A DNA stretch of 64,000 nt from the NCBI RefSeq assembly GCF_000143415.4, contig NW_003314340.1, positions 800,161 to 864,160 on the forward strand, given 5' to 3'. How positions within the stretch are numbered: position 1 is the stretch's first letter; every line of letters starts with the position of its first letter. Below are positions 33,121 through 43,580 of the stretch, in pieces. The position numbers and the translations under genes were made by a program. A model generated the notes under the pieces. That model was not told the origin of the DNA. It saw only the letters and a program-made list of their open reading frames with translations, and made no database searches. The stretch comes from Selaginella moellendorffii. Lineage: Eukaryota; Streptophyta; Lycopodiopsida; Selaginellales; Selaginellaceae.

Positions 33121-34753
33121 ATGAGCGCCATGGTGGTGCAGCAGCAGCAGCAGCAGCAAGGAAGCAATCGATCCAGGCCTCCTCCAAACATTTGGCTTCC
33201 ACCGGGATTCCGGTTCCATCCTACCGACAACGAGCTCATCACCTTCTACCTCGTCAAGAAGGTCGTCAACACAAAATTCGTGGCGCACGCCATCGCCGAG
33301 GTCGATCTCAACAAGTTCGAGCCATGGGATCTACCCGGTAAGGAGGAACTCTCTCATCTTCTCTCGCATTCGCTTCTATCATTTCCTCTCACTCTCTCGA
33401 CGTTCTTGGGCTTGAATTTGCTGCATTGCATTCATGGCATTCCAAGGAACTTGGAATCGATCACTTGGGTCGAGTTGCCTGGACGAAATTCCTCTAAAAA
33501 TCTCTCCTTTGTTCTTTTTTCTTTCCCGGCAGAGAAAGCAAACATGGGAGAGAAGGAATGGTACTTCTTTAGCTTGAGGGACCGTAAGTACCCGACGGGG
33601 ATGCGTACGAATCGGGCAACCGAGGCCGGCTACTGGAAAGCAACCGGCAAAGATCGAGATGTCCGAGGAGGAGGAGGATCCAACGTCAACAACAGCAACA
33701 GCAATGGATCCGGAACTTCTCTCGTGGGCATGAAGAAAACGCTGGTTTTCTACCGGGGCCGCGCTCCCCGGGGCGAGAAAACCAATTGGGTCATGCACGA
33801 GTATCGGTTGGAAGGCAAGACCGCCTACTTGTATGGATCCAGAGCCGCCAAGGTGAGTAATTTCTCGCGCCAATACCTAATGCTCTGTTTTTTTAAGCGT
33901 GTTCTTCGTGTGTTCTTCGTGTGTTCTTCGTGTGTTCTTCGTTCGTGTTCTTCGCTTGTTCTTCGTGCGTTCTCGTGTTCTTCCTTTCTTTGTTCTTTGT
34001 TCTTTCGTGTTCTTCCTTTGTTCTTCGTTTGTTCGATGAATCATGGGATTGACTTCTCTTTTGTCTGAATCCCAGGAGGAATGGGTGGTGTGTCGGATCT
34101 TCCAAAAGAAGGCCTTGGCCGCCGCCAAGCTGAGGGCATTGTCCGAGGACAACGCCGCCACCACCACCGGCGCGGCACACGACTCGGACGATCACGAGGT
34201 TCCTTGCTCGCCCAGCGCCGCCACCGCCAAGCCCGAGCTGGACGATCACTTGTCTTGCATTTCCGGCGTCGACGATCAGCAGCAGCAGCACCAGTGCTCC
34301 AAGAACTTCCCCGGCCTCTACAGCACGGGAGACTTTGCCAAGCTCTTCGATCCCGAGTTCCTCCCGCCGCTACGATCATCCCAGGTGAGCCCCTACGCCA
34401 CCAACGCGAGCTCGTGCTATAGCAACAAGGGATCGTCCTTGACAAAGTCGTGCAAGAGCGAGCCTTACGCCGCCGCCATCCCGCCGCCTCTCGCCGACAT
34501 TAGCAGCCCCAGCGCCGCCGCCGCATACAACGCGTTTGCGGGCTTCGTGGGCGATCACGCAGCTCTAAACTTCTCCTCCTCGTCCTCCTTCGATTCATCA
34601 CACTCCACCTCCCAGCAGCAGCAGCCATTCTTCCAGCAGCATTCCGCCGCCACTGCTGATCAAGGCTTCATCAACGAGTTCCTCTTTAGCCGCTTCCTGG
34701 CCGACCCATCGTCCTCGAGCTCCTCGGATTTGGACCAGCTCTACGCGTTCTAA
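33121..34753 (+). CDS. NAC-domain transcription factor (NAM/CUC-like)
   Basis: Three exons, 33121-33337, 33533-33852 and 34076-34753, give 404 residues. All five NAC subdomains are present: [19 protein letters not shown] (A), [14 protein letters not shown] (B), [20 protein letters not shown] with [17 protein letters not shown] (C), [20 protein letters not shown] with MHEYRLEG (D), and [12 protein letters not shown] (E). The two introns are at the positions typical of NAC genes. Unusually, a 20-odd-residue Gly/Asn/Ser-rich insert lies between KDRDV and LVGMKKTL, where most NACs are compact. The C-terminal part is Ser/Gln/Ala-rich, as expected for an activation region, and ends [14 protein letters not shown]. 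The N-terminus has a poly-Gln run (CAG repeat). Binds CGT-core NAC sites in the nucleus by family. Confidence 0.95.
33895..34035. repeat. TTCGTGTGTTC-type minisatellite in NAC intron 2
   Basis: Repeated GTGTTCTTC and TTCTTCGT units over most of the 223-bp intron. The array produces a long spurious minus-strand frame of THEEHTKN repeats. Confidence 0.9.
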
Positions 34754-35697
34754 TCTGACAAGACGAACCAACAACAACATCGACAGATCTCCAGGTCGTC
34801 TTTCCTTCCATCAAAGGTTGGTGTACAGATTGTTTTCCCAGGTGATCTAGCAGCTCAAAAACTATCATACGTGAATTATATCAGATACATAGAAGACTGT
34901 ACATGACAAAGATCAGGGTATAGTGATCGTATTCATACGAGGTGGCTTTCAGATACAATCACAGACAATGATCTTAGAGACAGGAAACTATTCATGTTCT
35001 TTCAATTCAGCTTCCAGATAATGAACAAGCTTATCCATTTGCCAAAGCTTGTAGATTATAAAACAATACTATCAAAGGCTGCGCAGCTATCAAGTCTTTG
35101 AGTCAGTAAGATACCATTCGAGACTGCTGCGCTTGTTTGTAGCTGGAAAATCTGGAGGAAGAACCAAAAAGAACTGGAGAGAAGAAACACGTTGCGATTC
35201 CGGGTTGGGTGGAGGGAAGCTACCTCATAACTGAGCAGTGTTGTGTTTGTGTCAAACTTCTCTCCTCCAGTGCTGGCGCTTTGCATTGGCGCCAAGGATT
35301 GAGGAGATGACGAGTTTGTCTTACGACAGCATCAGCTCGATACCCCGCGCTCATCTTCTAGACCTGAGATCATCCGCGAGAGTTAAAGTAAAAAACGTAA
35401 CTTGCCAAATACCTTTGTTTTTAGCGAGCATTAGCCTCCAACGTGGGACCTGCCCGAGCAAGTCGGCTAGCTGTGCGTTTCCCAGAAAACCAAATCCTTT
35501 TTTGTTCTCCCACCTAGAAAACACAGATCCAGTCATTCTCACCACCGCTTGATTGGATTTCAACAGTATCGAAGGAATCCAAATCAGCGCAATGCTGTAA
35601 AGCAACCGACTGCACAGGAGAGGCTCACAATCTATAGTCACTTCCATTTTAAAGTCAAAGATAAAATGTACCAAAACTTTTTACGTCGCCTCCTTGT
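34754..35697. other. Convergent 3' flanks of NAC and eIF3m
   Basis: No gene recognised in 940 bp between the two stop codons. Frames on either strand are short and without motifs. Confidence 0.55.
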
Positions 35698-37447
35698 CTA
35701 ATGGACAACTTGGCCTTGGAGAGCCACTGGTACACCGTTTGTAGCTCTTGCATTCTCCACACTTCTTGTCACATTCCAAATATTTTCCTAAAAAAAAAGA
35801 AAAAAACTTGTTAGAGGTCCCTGTACTGGATCTGAAAGAGGAATACCTTCCAAACCGCCAGCTTCGCCCGGAGCTCTTTCCATTGCGTGGGGCCGAACAC
35901 CCTCTCCGTGCAGCGGCTGCATTCGAAAAATCTGTGTAGTCAGTCCGCTGTAGCAATCACTAAAAAAGTGACCTTATGACAACATGTTGATGCATTTGAT
36001 CCATTTTTGCATCCAACATCTTCGTTGCTATTCCCTTGACGATCCAATATTCGACTTCATCATCTCCGACCTGGCGGGTTTTGTTTCGTACTGATTTCAT
36101 TCGACAAGAAAAGGACAAAGGAAAAAATGCTTACCTTTAATGCATCCTTGATCGTTACATAAGGGATTTCCCGCGAGGCTTTGGAGGCAAGCCCGGCCAG
36201 TGACATAAGTCGCATCTTTGTGATGCACTCCTCATGCACCAATCCTGCGCATGCCGCCTAGTCAGAACAAATACGTGACCAAGGCTGAATCATACCGTAG
36301 TTTTTAAACAGATTTGGATTGGAGGCTTGAAACTCTAGATATGCATCCAGGCGAGAAGTCAAAAAGATCTCAAGAAGCCGATAAACTGGGGCATACTTGG
36401 AATCCTTTTCAAGCTGACAAACAGCTGCCATGTCTAGCAGGTCACACTGAAACACCAAAGTTTAGAGAAAGGAGATGAGACGAAAGTAGTAAGAGAAAAC
36501 CTGGAACATGTCTGGTGCTTTCACAAACTCAATGATTGCTCTCACAGCTTCCTCCTTCGCTTCTCCAAGGGTCTGATTGTCCTCTCCAGAAAATGTAGCC
36601 AGGTACTTCAGCAAGAAGCTGAAAGAGTCTTTCGCAGAGCTGCAAAACAGAAACGCGTTTGAGGAGAAAATGCGCTTAGAACAAAGTGCCAGTGTCATAC
36701 CTTTTACCATCTTTCAAGATATTCGTGATGGCAAGAAACAGTTTTCTCTTCTCTGCCTTGGCGATGTTCCACTCTTTTAAGAACGCATCCATCCGCTTGA
36801 AAGACGGGGTCACCAGCTCTGTGACTTTTCCATTAACAGCAAAATCCACAGCTCTCTTGAATGTAAGGAAACGTCCATACGGATTGTCAAGAACGTTGTA
36901 TAAGTTGAAAAGACTGTTCAAAAGAAAAAAAGAAGAAAGAAGAAACCATTAGCACGAATGCTCTAATCGAACAGGAGCTTACATTCTCAAACGAAGTGCC
37001 GGCTTATCAGTTACATTCGGTGTAACTTTCGAAGCAATCTGATCAGCCATCGCGAGAGCCTCATCTGGACTCCTGGCCTTGGACACTAGATTCGTTATCA
37101 CAGAGAACACAGCCTCGGAATCTAGACAGACAAAGGAAACTCCTTTAACTCCAACAAAATACAAAGAACGATCAAACCTTTCTCGGGAGTGTTGCTCAAA
37201 ACCATCTCCGACGACGTCAAGAGCAACGACACAAGCTCCGACCACCGATTCTCCACGGCCAGATTCTCAGCCTCCTCGCAAATGCGGGAGATCTCAGCCT
37301 CCGCGACCTAGAGAAGAAATTTCCTGAGCAGGAAGACAAAGATCAGCCACTTACATCAGCGCCAGCTTTGGCCCACGCGACATCAGCTGTGAATCGCGCC
37401 ACGGCGAGCACCGGATCCTCCTCGCCAGTCTCCACGAGCGTCGTCAT
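35698..37447 (-). CDS. EIF3M: Translation initiation factor eIF3 subunit M
   Basis: Ten exons, 37355-37447, 37178-37307, 36983-37121, 36701-36913, 36501-36639, 36296-36446, 36135-36244, 35973-36070, 35847-35916 and 35698-35787, give 410 residues in one frame, the usual plant length. Diagnostic stretches are EEDPVLAVARFTADVAWAKA, NPYGRFLTFKRAVDFAVNGK, FLKEWNIAKAEKRKLFLAI, EAKEEAVRAIIEFVKAPDMF, DLLDMAAVCQLEKD, EECITKMRLMSLAGLA and, from the PCI winged helix, GDDEVEYWIVKGIATKMLDA followed by RCTERVFGPTQWKELRAKL. The PCI domain holds the eIF3 scaffold on the 40S subunit in the cytosol. All introns are GT-AG. The gene is divergent from DCP1. Confidence 0.96.
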
Positions 37448-37486
37448 GCTGGGCGACTAGGGCTAAAGTGAATATTCCTTCCCCAT

Positions 37487-37559
37487 AAACCCTAGTTTTA
37501 AACCAGAGAATATGCCAAGGCAATGCGTCAGGGGTTCGATCCTCGTTATGAAACCCTAA
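37487..37559. promoter_or_regulatory. Divergent eIF3m/DCP1 promoter with two telo boxes
   Basis: The two ATGs (37447 minus, 37604 plus) are 156 bases apart. AAACCCTAG at 37487-37495 and AAACCCTAA at 37551-37559 lie inside, both in + orientation. Co-regulation of a translation factor and an mRNA-decapping factor is an inference. Confidence 0.6.
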
Positions 37560-37603
37560 AATGGGGCTAGAGTAGAAGCAGGGATTTGGGGAGGGAGGGA
37601 GCG

Positions 37604-39132
37604 ATGGCGATGGGGCAGAGCGCCAAACCAATGCCGCAGCTTGATCAGCAGAGCACCAAGGAGCTCAATCTCACTGTGCTCCAGCGCATGGACAAGCACG
37701 TCGAGGACATTCTCACCACCGCGGGTCACGTTACCTTCTACGAGTTCAGCATGGACCTCAATCAGTGGGTAAGGGCCTGGGCTTGGAATTCTGGGCGAGG
37801 GGTTTGGATCCTTTGCTGGATTTTGAGGCGCTAATGCTCGATCCTATCGTTATTCGCAGAGTCGAAAGGATGTAGAGGGGTCATTGTTCGTTGTGAAAAG
37901 GCAAGGATGGATCTTGTGGTGTGGTTTGTTTTTATTCTGTGTTCTTGGTGATCTAGGCGGATGCAGCCCAGGTTCCAGTTCATTGTCATGAATCGCAGGA
38001 GCACAGGTAAGAGTGATTGCAACTTTCTCTCTTTGTTTTTCTTAGACGCTAAAAAACTCTTCCTTGCTGGATTTGTTTTGACGCGTTGGTGACTGTGCCT
38101 GTCAGAGAACTTGGTCGAGGATCTCCTCAGCAATTTCGAGTACGAGGTCCAGGTGCCTTACTTGCTCTACCGAAATGCAGCGCAAGAGGTTAACGGGATC
38201 TGGTTCTACAATCCACGGGAGTGTGAAGAAGTTGCCAAGCTATTCTCGAGGTTTGTTATTTTCTCTTTTTTTTTTCTCTTGAAACGCTGAAAGTCTGATT
38301 TTGGTGCGATCTACAGGATACTCAACGCCTTCTCGAAAATTCCTCCAAAGCCAAAGCTGATCAGCCAGCCGAGGTTGTAGTAGATCTCTTCTCATCTTCC
38401 TGACTGGATTTGACATGGTGTGCTTACTGAAGCGTGCAGTAATGAATTTCAAGAGCTAGAGGCAGTTCCGACAGCGGCCATTGTGGAGGGACCACTGGAA
38501 CCAGCAAGCGCCGTTCCAGAAGAACCACTGGAGCGGTTTTTTAACGTAAGCCCATCTTCCAGTCTCACATCTAACAAACATTTCTTTCTCTTTCTGTTTT
38601 TTTTCTCTGCTTTACAGAATGCTTTACAGCTGAATGTGGATCCTCCACCACCATCTTCTCGGCCTCCAGTCGCGACAGTTCCCATTATCCGTTCGACCGT
38701 ACCACCATCTTCCAATGTAGCACCCGTCGTTCCACCCCCGGTCGCGAGCGTCCCAGCCATTACGACTGTGACTCCAGAGCCAGCCGAAGGAACTCCCGTT
38801 TTGGTGAAGCCATCCTTCTTCATGACGCCTCCAGCGTCCACGGTTCTCGCTCCTCCTCCTCCTCCTGTTCTTCAACCATCGCATGGTGCGCCTTTCCTCC
38901 AACCATTTCCACCGCCAGCTCCACCTCCATCGCTTGCTCCAGTTTCCGCGACTTTGATCACGAGGGAGGGAGTTCGGGATGCCCTCTCGCGGCTCGTTCA
39001 GGTAGATTAAAGTTGTCTTTGTTTGTTGATGGTGTTCTTACTTTCTTGTTTTGGTTTTGGTCTTTGTTTGAGCAGACTGATCAGTTTATCGACCTGATAT
39101 ACCGTGAGATGCTCAATGCACACACCAAGTAG
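37604..39132 (+). CDS. DCP1: mRNA-decapping enzyme subunit DCP1
   Basis: Eight exons, 37604-37768, 37860-37900, 37957-38006, 38106-38250, 38317-38373, 38440-38545, 38618-39001 and 39076-39132, give 334 residues. The EVH1-like domain is clear: LNLTVLQRMDKHVEDILTTA, GHVTFYEF, SRKDVEGSLFVVKR, PRFQFIVMNRRSTENLVEDL, VPYLLYRNAAQEVNGIWFYN and ECEEVAKLFSRI. A Pro-rich linker follows, and the C-terminal helix FIDLIYREMLNAHTK fits the trimerisation domain. DCP1 activates the DCP2 decapping enzyme in cytoplasmic P-bodies. Intron 2 (37901-37956) uses a GC donor (AAAAG/GCAAGG), required to join VVKR to RMQPRFQF in frame. The other introns are GT-AG. Confidence 0.95.
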
Positions 39133-39241
39133 TGTGCCGTATGGTTTGTGTTTATATATGTGTATTCTGCTTGTTCAATTTTCCCTGTTAAGATTATCCT
39201 ACCTGTTTCCTTTCTTCTTCTCGTTCTTTGTACAATGCACA

Positions 39242-39523
39242 ATGTCTCGAGTGCCGTGTCCTCGTCCCTTGACAAAGCGGGAACAGGTACATTCTCAAAG
39301 TAAAGTAAACAGACTTTAGAAGTTGCTAACAAGCGTTTCTTCCTCGCAGTTTAGAGCTACAATGCGTGAAAGGAGAGCGAGGAGCCTAACGAAAGAAAGA
39401 TCGCAAAGAGAAAAAAGTCGCAAGGATTTCAGGTGAGCAAAGTAGCTCCTAGGGGGAGCATTTTCTCGCGGAGTTTTTTGACTGCTAATGGACAGGGAGA
39501 AAGCGCCGAGTGCAAGGATCTAG
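39242..39523 (+). CDS. Candidate 51-aa basic protein, three short exons
   Basis: Exons 39242-39286, 39350-39432 and 39496-39523 join in frame: MSRVPCPRPLTKREQ, then FRATMRERRARSLTKERSQR, then EKSRKDF and EKAPSARI. Both introns (63 bp each) have GT-AG borders and typical size. It starts 110 bases after the DCP1 stop, so it may instead be spliced 3' UTR of DCP1 or an accidental frame. It is strongly basic; no domain known. Confidence 0.3.
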
Positions 39524-40109
39524 GCCGTTGCTTTGGTGGGGGTGGCTATGGAGGAGGAGGAGGAGAGCGCAATATTTAGCGAAGAAAGGCAAGAGCACAT
39601 GCCGTCTCTTTGTTTGTTGCTCCTGACACTGTACATTGATCTGTCCCCTTCAGATTCGAAAGCGGTGGTGGGATGGATCCAAATCCGCTCGCTCTTTGGC
39701 AGGGAAAACGCAAAAAGAAAGGGACACTTTCCAGTCGAGCGACCCCGCAAAATCCACGAACGTCGTTCGTTGCGCTCCAGCCAGCCTCGGATCTACCAAA
39801 GAATCAGCTACATGATCATGGGAGGCTCGAGATGATCGAAGAGAGAAGACAACTGCGAATCTCTGATGGGGCCGGAAAATTGTCCCTTTTTTCTCGCTCA
39901 ATTATGCTGCGCAATTCATGGCGCGTTTTGGACCAACTTTTATTCACATTGAAAGATTGCTCGCTCTCGCCATGATCACAGAAGCTCTCGCCATGATCAT
40001 AGAAACGGTAGCAAAGGAAACTAAAAGAGGCTCTATCGTTTTGAATTGTAGAAGCTATAGAACACAGCCCCCGTGCCCGATCGATCGCGATCCCGCTCGA
40101 ACCAGTGGG
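39524..40109. other. Intergenic, no gene recognised
   Basis: Overlapping 80-100-codon frames on both strands (for example 39533-39835 plus) without domains. A nearly exact 15-base tandem, CTCTCGCCATGATCA, occurs at 39963 and 39988. Confidence 0.5.
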
Positions 40110-40664
40110 TCACCAGAGCACCCAATTCAGAGCTGCAGCGACCCACAAGCCCAGAATCGCGAAACTCGCCATGGAGCTCGCGGGAATTCGCGGCGGCGTG
40201 GAGGAGGAGTAGCCATTCTGGACCTTGATGTAGGCGGTGATGGTGTCGCGGTTGCGCACGGGGATGAAGGGGATGCTCTGGACGGGAATGTAGTCGTGGT
40301 ACTGGTAGCAGGAGGAGGTGGGCGCATCAAACACGACCGCGGAGCAGGAGCAATCGGTGGTGCACGAGTCGAGGCAGTCGGCGGGCGAGCAAACCGTTGG
40401 AGCCTTGGAGGTGATGTTGAAGTACGTGACATAGGCGATGTGGAGATACGTGAAGGCCTTGCCGGTGTCGAAGATGCACGAGTAATTGTGATCCCATTTC
40501 CCCTCCAGCGACACCCCTGCTGCGGCTGGAGTCGCGGATTTGCTGCTTGGTTCTTCCGGGAGGATCCTCGCCTGACCCAGAGCTCTTCCAGAGGCTTGGA
40601 GCGCCGAGAATTTCCAGAGGATGAGAAGGGAGAGGAAGAATTTCGATCTGGCGGTGGTGGTCAT
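40110..40664 (-). CDS. Small secreted protein with PAN-like cysteine motif, possibly GPI-anchored
   Basis: Single exon, 184 residues. The N-terminal signal peptide is FFLSLLILWKFSALQASG. The central part has GKWDHNYSCIFDTGKAFTYL, then CSPADCLDSCTTDCSCSAVV and SSCYQYHDYIPVQ, a cysteine spacing like the C-terminal half of PAN/apple domains found after S-locus-type lectin domains in plant receptor-like kinases. The C-terminus (after TPPRIPASSM) is a hydrophobic 18-residue tail (ASFAILGLWVAAALNWVLW), as in GPI-anchored or tail-anchored proteins. There is no kinase or lectin domain, so it could be a secreted decoy or a fragment of a larger receptor; the intact signal peptide favours a stand-alone protein. 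The ligand is unknown. Confidence 0.7.
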   Translation of the reverse strand: MTTTARSKFFLSLLILWKFSALQASGRALGQARILPEEPSSKSATPAAAGVSLEGKWDHNYSCIFDTGKAFTYLHIAYVTYFNITSKAPTVCSPADCLDSCTTDCSCSAVVFDAPTSSCYQYHDYIPVQSIPFIPVRNRDTITAYIKVQNGYSSSTPPRIPASSMASFAILGLWVAAALNWVLW

Positions 40665-42289
40665 GGATGGATCCTTGGTCTGATCTATCTACACTTGTCA
40701 CTACTGCTTCGAGTGTTTCTATCTATCCGTGCGAGGAGAGGAGAAATTCTCACGCTATTCTTGCAATTGACGTCGCCATTCGAGGGAGGGAGAGCGAGAG
40801 AGGAGAAGGGGGCAGGAAAAATTCAAGCGATGGCAGAGGGGTGTAGGTAATGCCCGATTTGAGGAAGCGATTAGAACATAAATTTAATCAAGTGGAAAAC
40901 GTACGTAGAAAATGGCCGTTGCTTTTTATGAATGGATGACGTGTACAACGATGTACAACGTGCAGTCCATGTCACTGCACCTGGTCACCACGCGGAGATT
41001 TAGTCTGCATCTTCTCCAACTTTTCAATTTCAATTCTTTTCACCTTATCATGCACAATTAAAAAGAAAAGCTTCTTCTTCTTTGTTAGCAGCATCCTGTT
41101 CTGTGCAAATCTGGAGAGCAAGCAAGTATTAGCAAATATCATGTTTACCTCCACAGCGCTCCATCCCTCTCCTACATAATAAACAGTAGAATTAACCACC
41201 ACTTATAAACAATTGCAAACATCATTGCTAAGATATATAATTCATACCACCCAAAGAGTGCAAACAGTCTATATTTGCCCAAAATATCCTGAATCTGTCA
41301 TGTGGCTTTCATAGTCTAAGTTCTTTCAAGAAATGCAGAAGTAACTATAGTAGGGGAGGCTAAGCAAATCGAAGGCTATTGTCTGATTCATTTATGTTGA
41401 AAGTTTAGTAATTAATTTCTTTTGTGATTTTTTAACCTAATGTGATGATTATTGATTTTTTCAATTTTGGGATGGACTCATTCATCAACAGTTTGTGACG
41501 ATAGTCATGAATACAAAAGCTTTGTGAGGTTTAAGAATCTTGTATTTGTATGTATTTAATGGTGAAATGTAATTATGTGTTGTCAAAGTGTGGCATAACA
41601 CCCTAGCAATAAAGCACTTTCCACAAGATATTAGAATTGATTTAACAATAATTTTGGTAATCCCATATGCTCAAATATGCTGAAAACTTTATTTGTACCC
41701 ATGATATATGTTAGAAAATTAAAATGTCATGATATGCTTCAAACTAAAATGTTGTGACATACTTTTTTTTGTACTTGTCCAACCTTTTCTTTTTACTCTA
41801 AGGCCTTAAATTTTTATTTTTATGAATTTCTTTATTGATCTTTCACCTTGAGGATTTCACACTGTTTTTATTGTGGTTATTCTTGTTATGGCCGACTCAT
41901 TTTTCAAAATCTTTTTGAGGATTTGATAATGTTTTTTTATTGTGGTCGATTAATTTAAAATGGCACATTTTCTTGCCAATGTCATAAAACAATTGATAGA
42001 GAACAACTAACTTAACTTATTTATAAAGAGATCATAAGTATTACAAATCCAATACCAAAGGTAAGCAAAACGCTCTTCCTTGATCACTTGGAAAAGTGAT
42101 TTTTGGATTTGCTTCATGATCAATGGCCACACTTCAATTTGGTGCTCATCAAGGCACTCTCTTTCCACATCACCACCAGCAATGGCAAGATTGTCATTGC
42201 CTACAATGCCGCATCTGGGAACTGGCAATGGAGAACTTACACTGACAACATCGCCTCACAGTACTACTGATCATGTTCCATGCAATCCT
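40665..42289. other. Intergenic, partly AT-rich
   Basis: No gene recognised. 41200-42000 is AT-rich with many poly-T runs. The minus-strand frame at 42007-42228 may be the far, degenerate edge of the PPR relic next to it. Confidence 0.5.
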
Positions 42290-42765
42290 GTCCCTTGCCA
42301 GCATCAAGTGGAAGATCACTAGCACTTTCTGATGCCCAGCACGGGCAAATATGGCGAACAATGCGGTCTAGAAGACACGATTGTGCTGGGGCATCAGGTC
42401 GAACAAAGAGTTGGACTCTCATAGCTCTCCGTGCTGCATGCTCGCCGTCAAGACTGCATTCCAGGAGACCAGGTTGCGATCAGGCACGGCATAGAAGATC
42501 TCTTTGGCATTTACAAGATGCCTCTTAGCGGCAAGTGCTGTAACCACTGTGTTCCACACTAAGAGATCGTGCTCCAGCATGCGATCAAAACAATTTTATG
42601 CTTCGGAAAATTTCCCGCATTGACAGTACGCAGCTAGCATGGCAGTCCGCGAAACAATGTTCCTCTGCGGCATATCGTTTTTGCTTCTGCAAATTGCCTG
42701 AGGTTGGCATATGCTGCAAAGATGGCGGTCCACGACAACTGAGGAATCCAAGCGCTTGTTTGATT
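42290..42765 (-). pseudogene. PPR relic, minus-strand half of an inverted copy
   Basis: On the minus strand, from about 42765 down: QLSWTAIFAAYANLRQFAEA, then MPQRNIVSRTAMLAAYCQC, MLEHDLLVWNTVVTALAAKR, VPDRNLVSWNAVLTASMQH and LFDLMPQHNRVF, with two or more stops and frameshifts. These are PPR repeats of the same style as the intact gene at 43581. Next to it the plus strand carries the continuation of the same kind of protein, so an inversion split the ancestral gene. Confidence 0.75.
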
Positions 42766-43573
42766 GCATGCCGCAGCTCGATCACGTGTCCTGGAACGCG
42801 GTGCTCGGGGCCTACGCCCACAATGGCCACTGGGACGAGGCCGTGGCGCTCTTCTCCGCCATGCCCGCTCTGCGAGTACGGTCATCGCAGCATGATCCAC
42901 CACGCGAGCGATGCTGAGCACCTATGCCTGTAACGGGAATCTTGATGAGGCTTGGCATATCTTTGACTGGATGCCGGAACGCGATGTTTTTTTCATGGAA
43001 CTCAATCCTCTCAGCAAATGCCCAAATCGGGCATCTGGAACATACGAAGTTTCTGTTTGATACAGAATTTTTTTATTAAAGGCCAGATAAAGATCCGATT
43101 GCCTGGAACGCAATAATTTCCGCCTATGCGCATAAAGCGCTATGGTGCGATCAAGGTTGAAGAGGAGAGACCGGGCGATCGTTGCTTCACCTTGGTTCTT
43201 CTCGTGTGTGGACGCACTGGAAAAGTTTGGGGTGGCTTTCGTTGCTTCGCGGAGATGGTGATCGATTATGGGATCGTTGCAAACAAGCTCCAGTACCGAT
43301 GTATGATCGGCCGGGCATCTGAGAGAGGCGAAGGAGCGTATCGCAAGCATGCCATTCGAGGCGGAGGTGATGGACTGGCGATGTTTGCCGGGTGCATCGA
43401 CGAGCTACAGCAATTTGGAACATGGTGCTCACGCAGCTAAGGCTCTCTTGGGTGGCCAAAACGAAGATTCAGCCGCCTATGTCCTTGCGAACATGTATGT
43501 GATGAAAGATGGATCGCCCAGGAAAAGTATGATCTTCTCGAAGAGGAGGAGGAGGTTGGCTGAGAGTTTGTGA
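42735..43573 (+). pseudogene. PPR relic, plus-strand half
   Basis: Reads RLFDCMPQLDHVSWNAVLGA, YAHNGHWDEAVALFSAMP, then (other frame) STYACNGNLDEAWHIFDWMP, SWNSILSANAQIGHLEH, PIAWNAIISAYAHKALW, and finally the C-terminal PPR/E region WRCFAEMVIDYGIVANKLQY, SMPFEAEVMDW and NLEHGAHAAKALLGGQNEDS, then AAYVLANMYVM. Several frameshifts and missing repeats. It ends 8 bases before the start of the intact PPR gene. Confidence 0.8.
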
Positions 43574-43580
43574 TGACGCG

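Noticed and set aside
33877-34291. Minus-strand frames rich in THEEHTKN repeats
   Set aside because: Produced by the TTCGTGTGTTC minisatellite in NAC intron 2.
37521-37560. GGGGTTCGATCC as a possible tRNA B box
   Set aside because: No matching A box, acceptor stem or anticodon arm upstream; it is promoter sequence of DCP1.
39918-40850. 310-codon plus-strand frame opposite the PAN-like gene
   Set aside because: Antisense shadow of the minus-strand gene at 40110-40664; Gly/Val/Asp-rich without domain.
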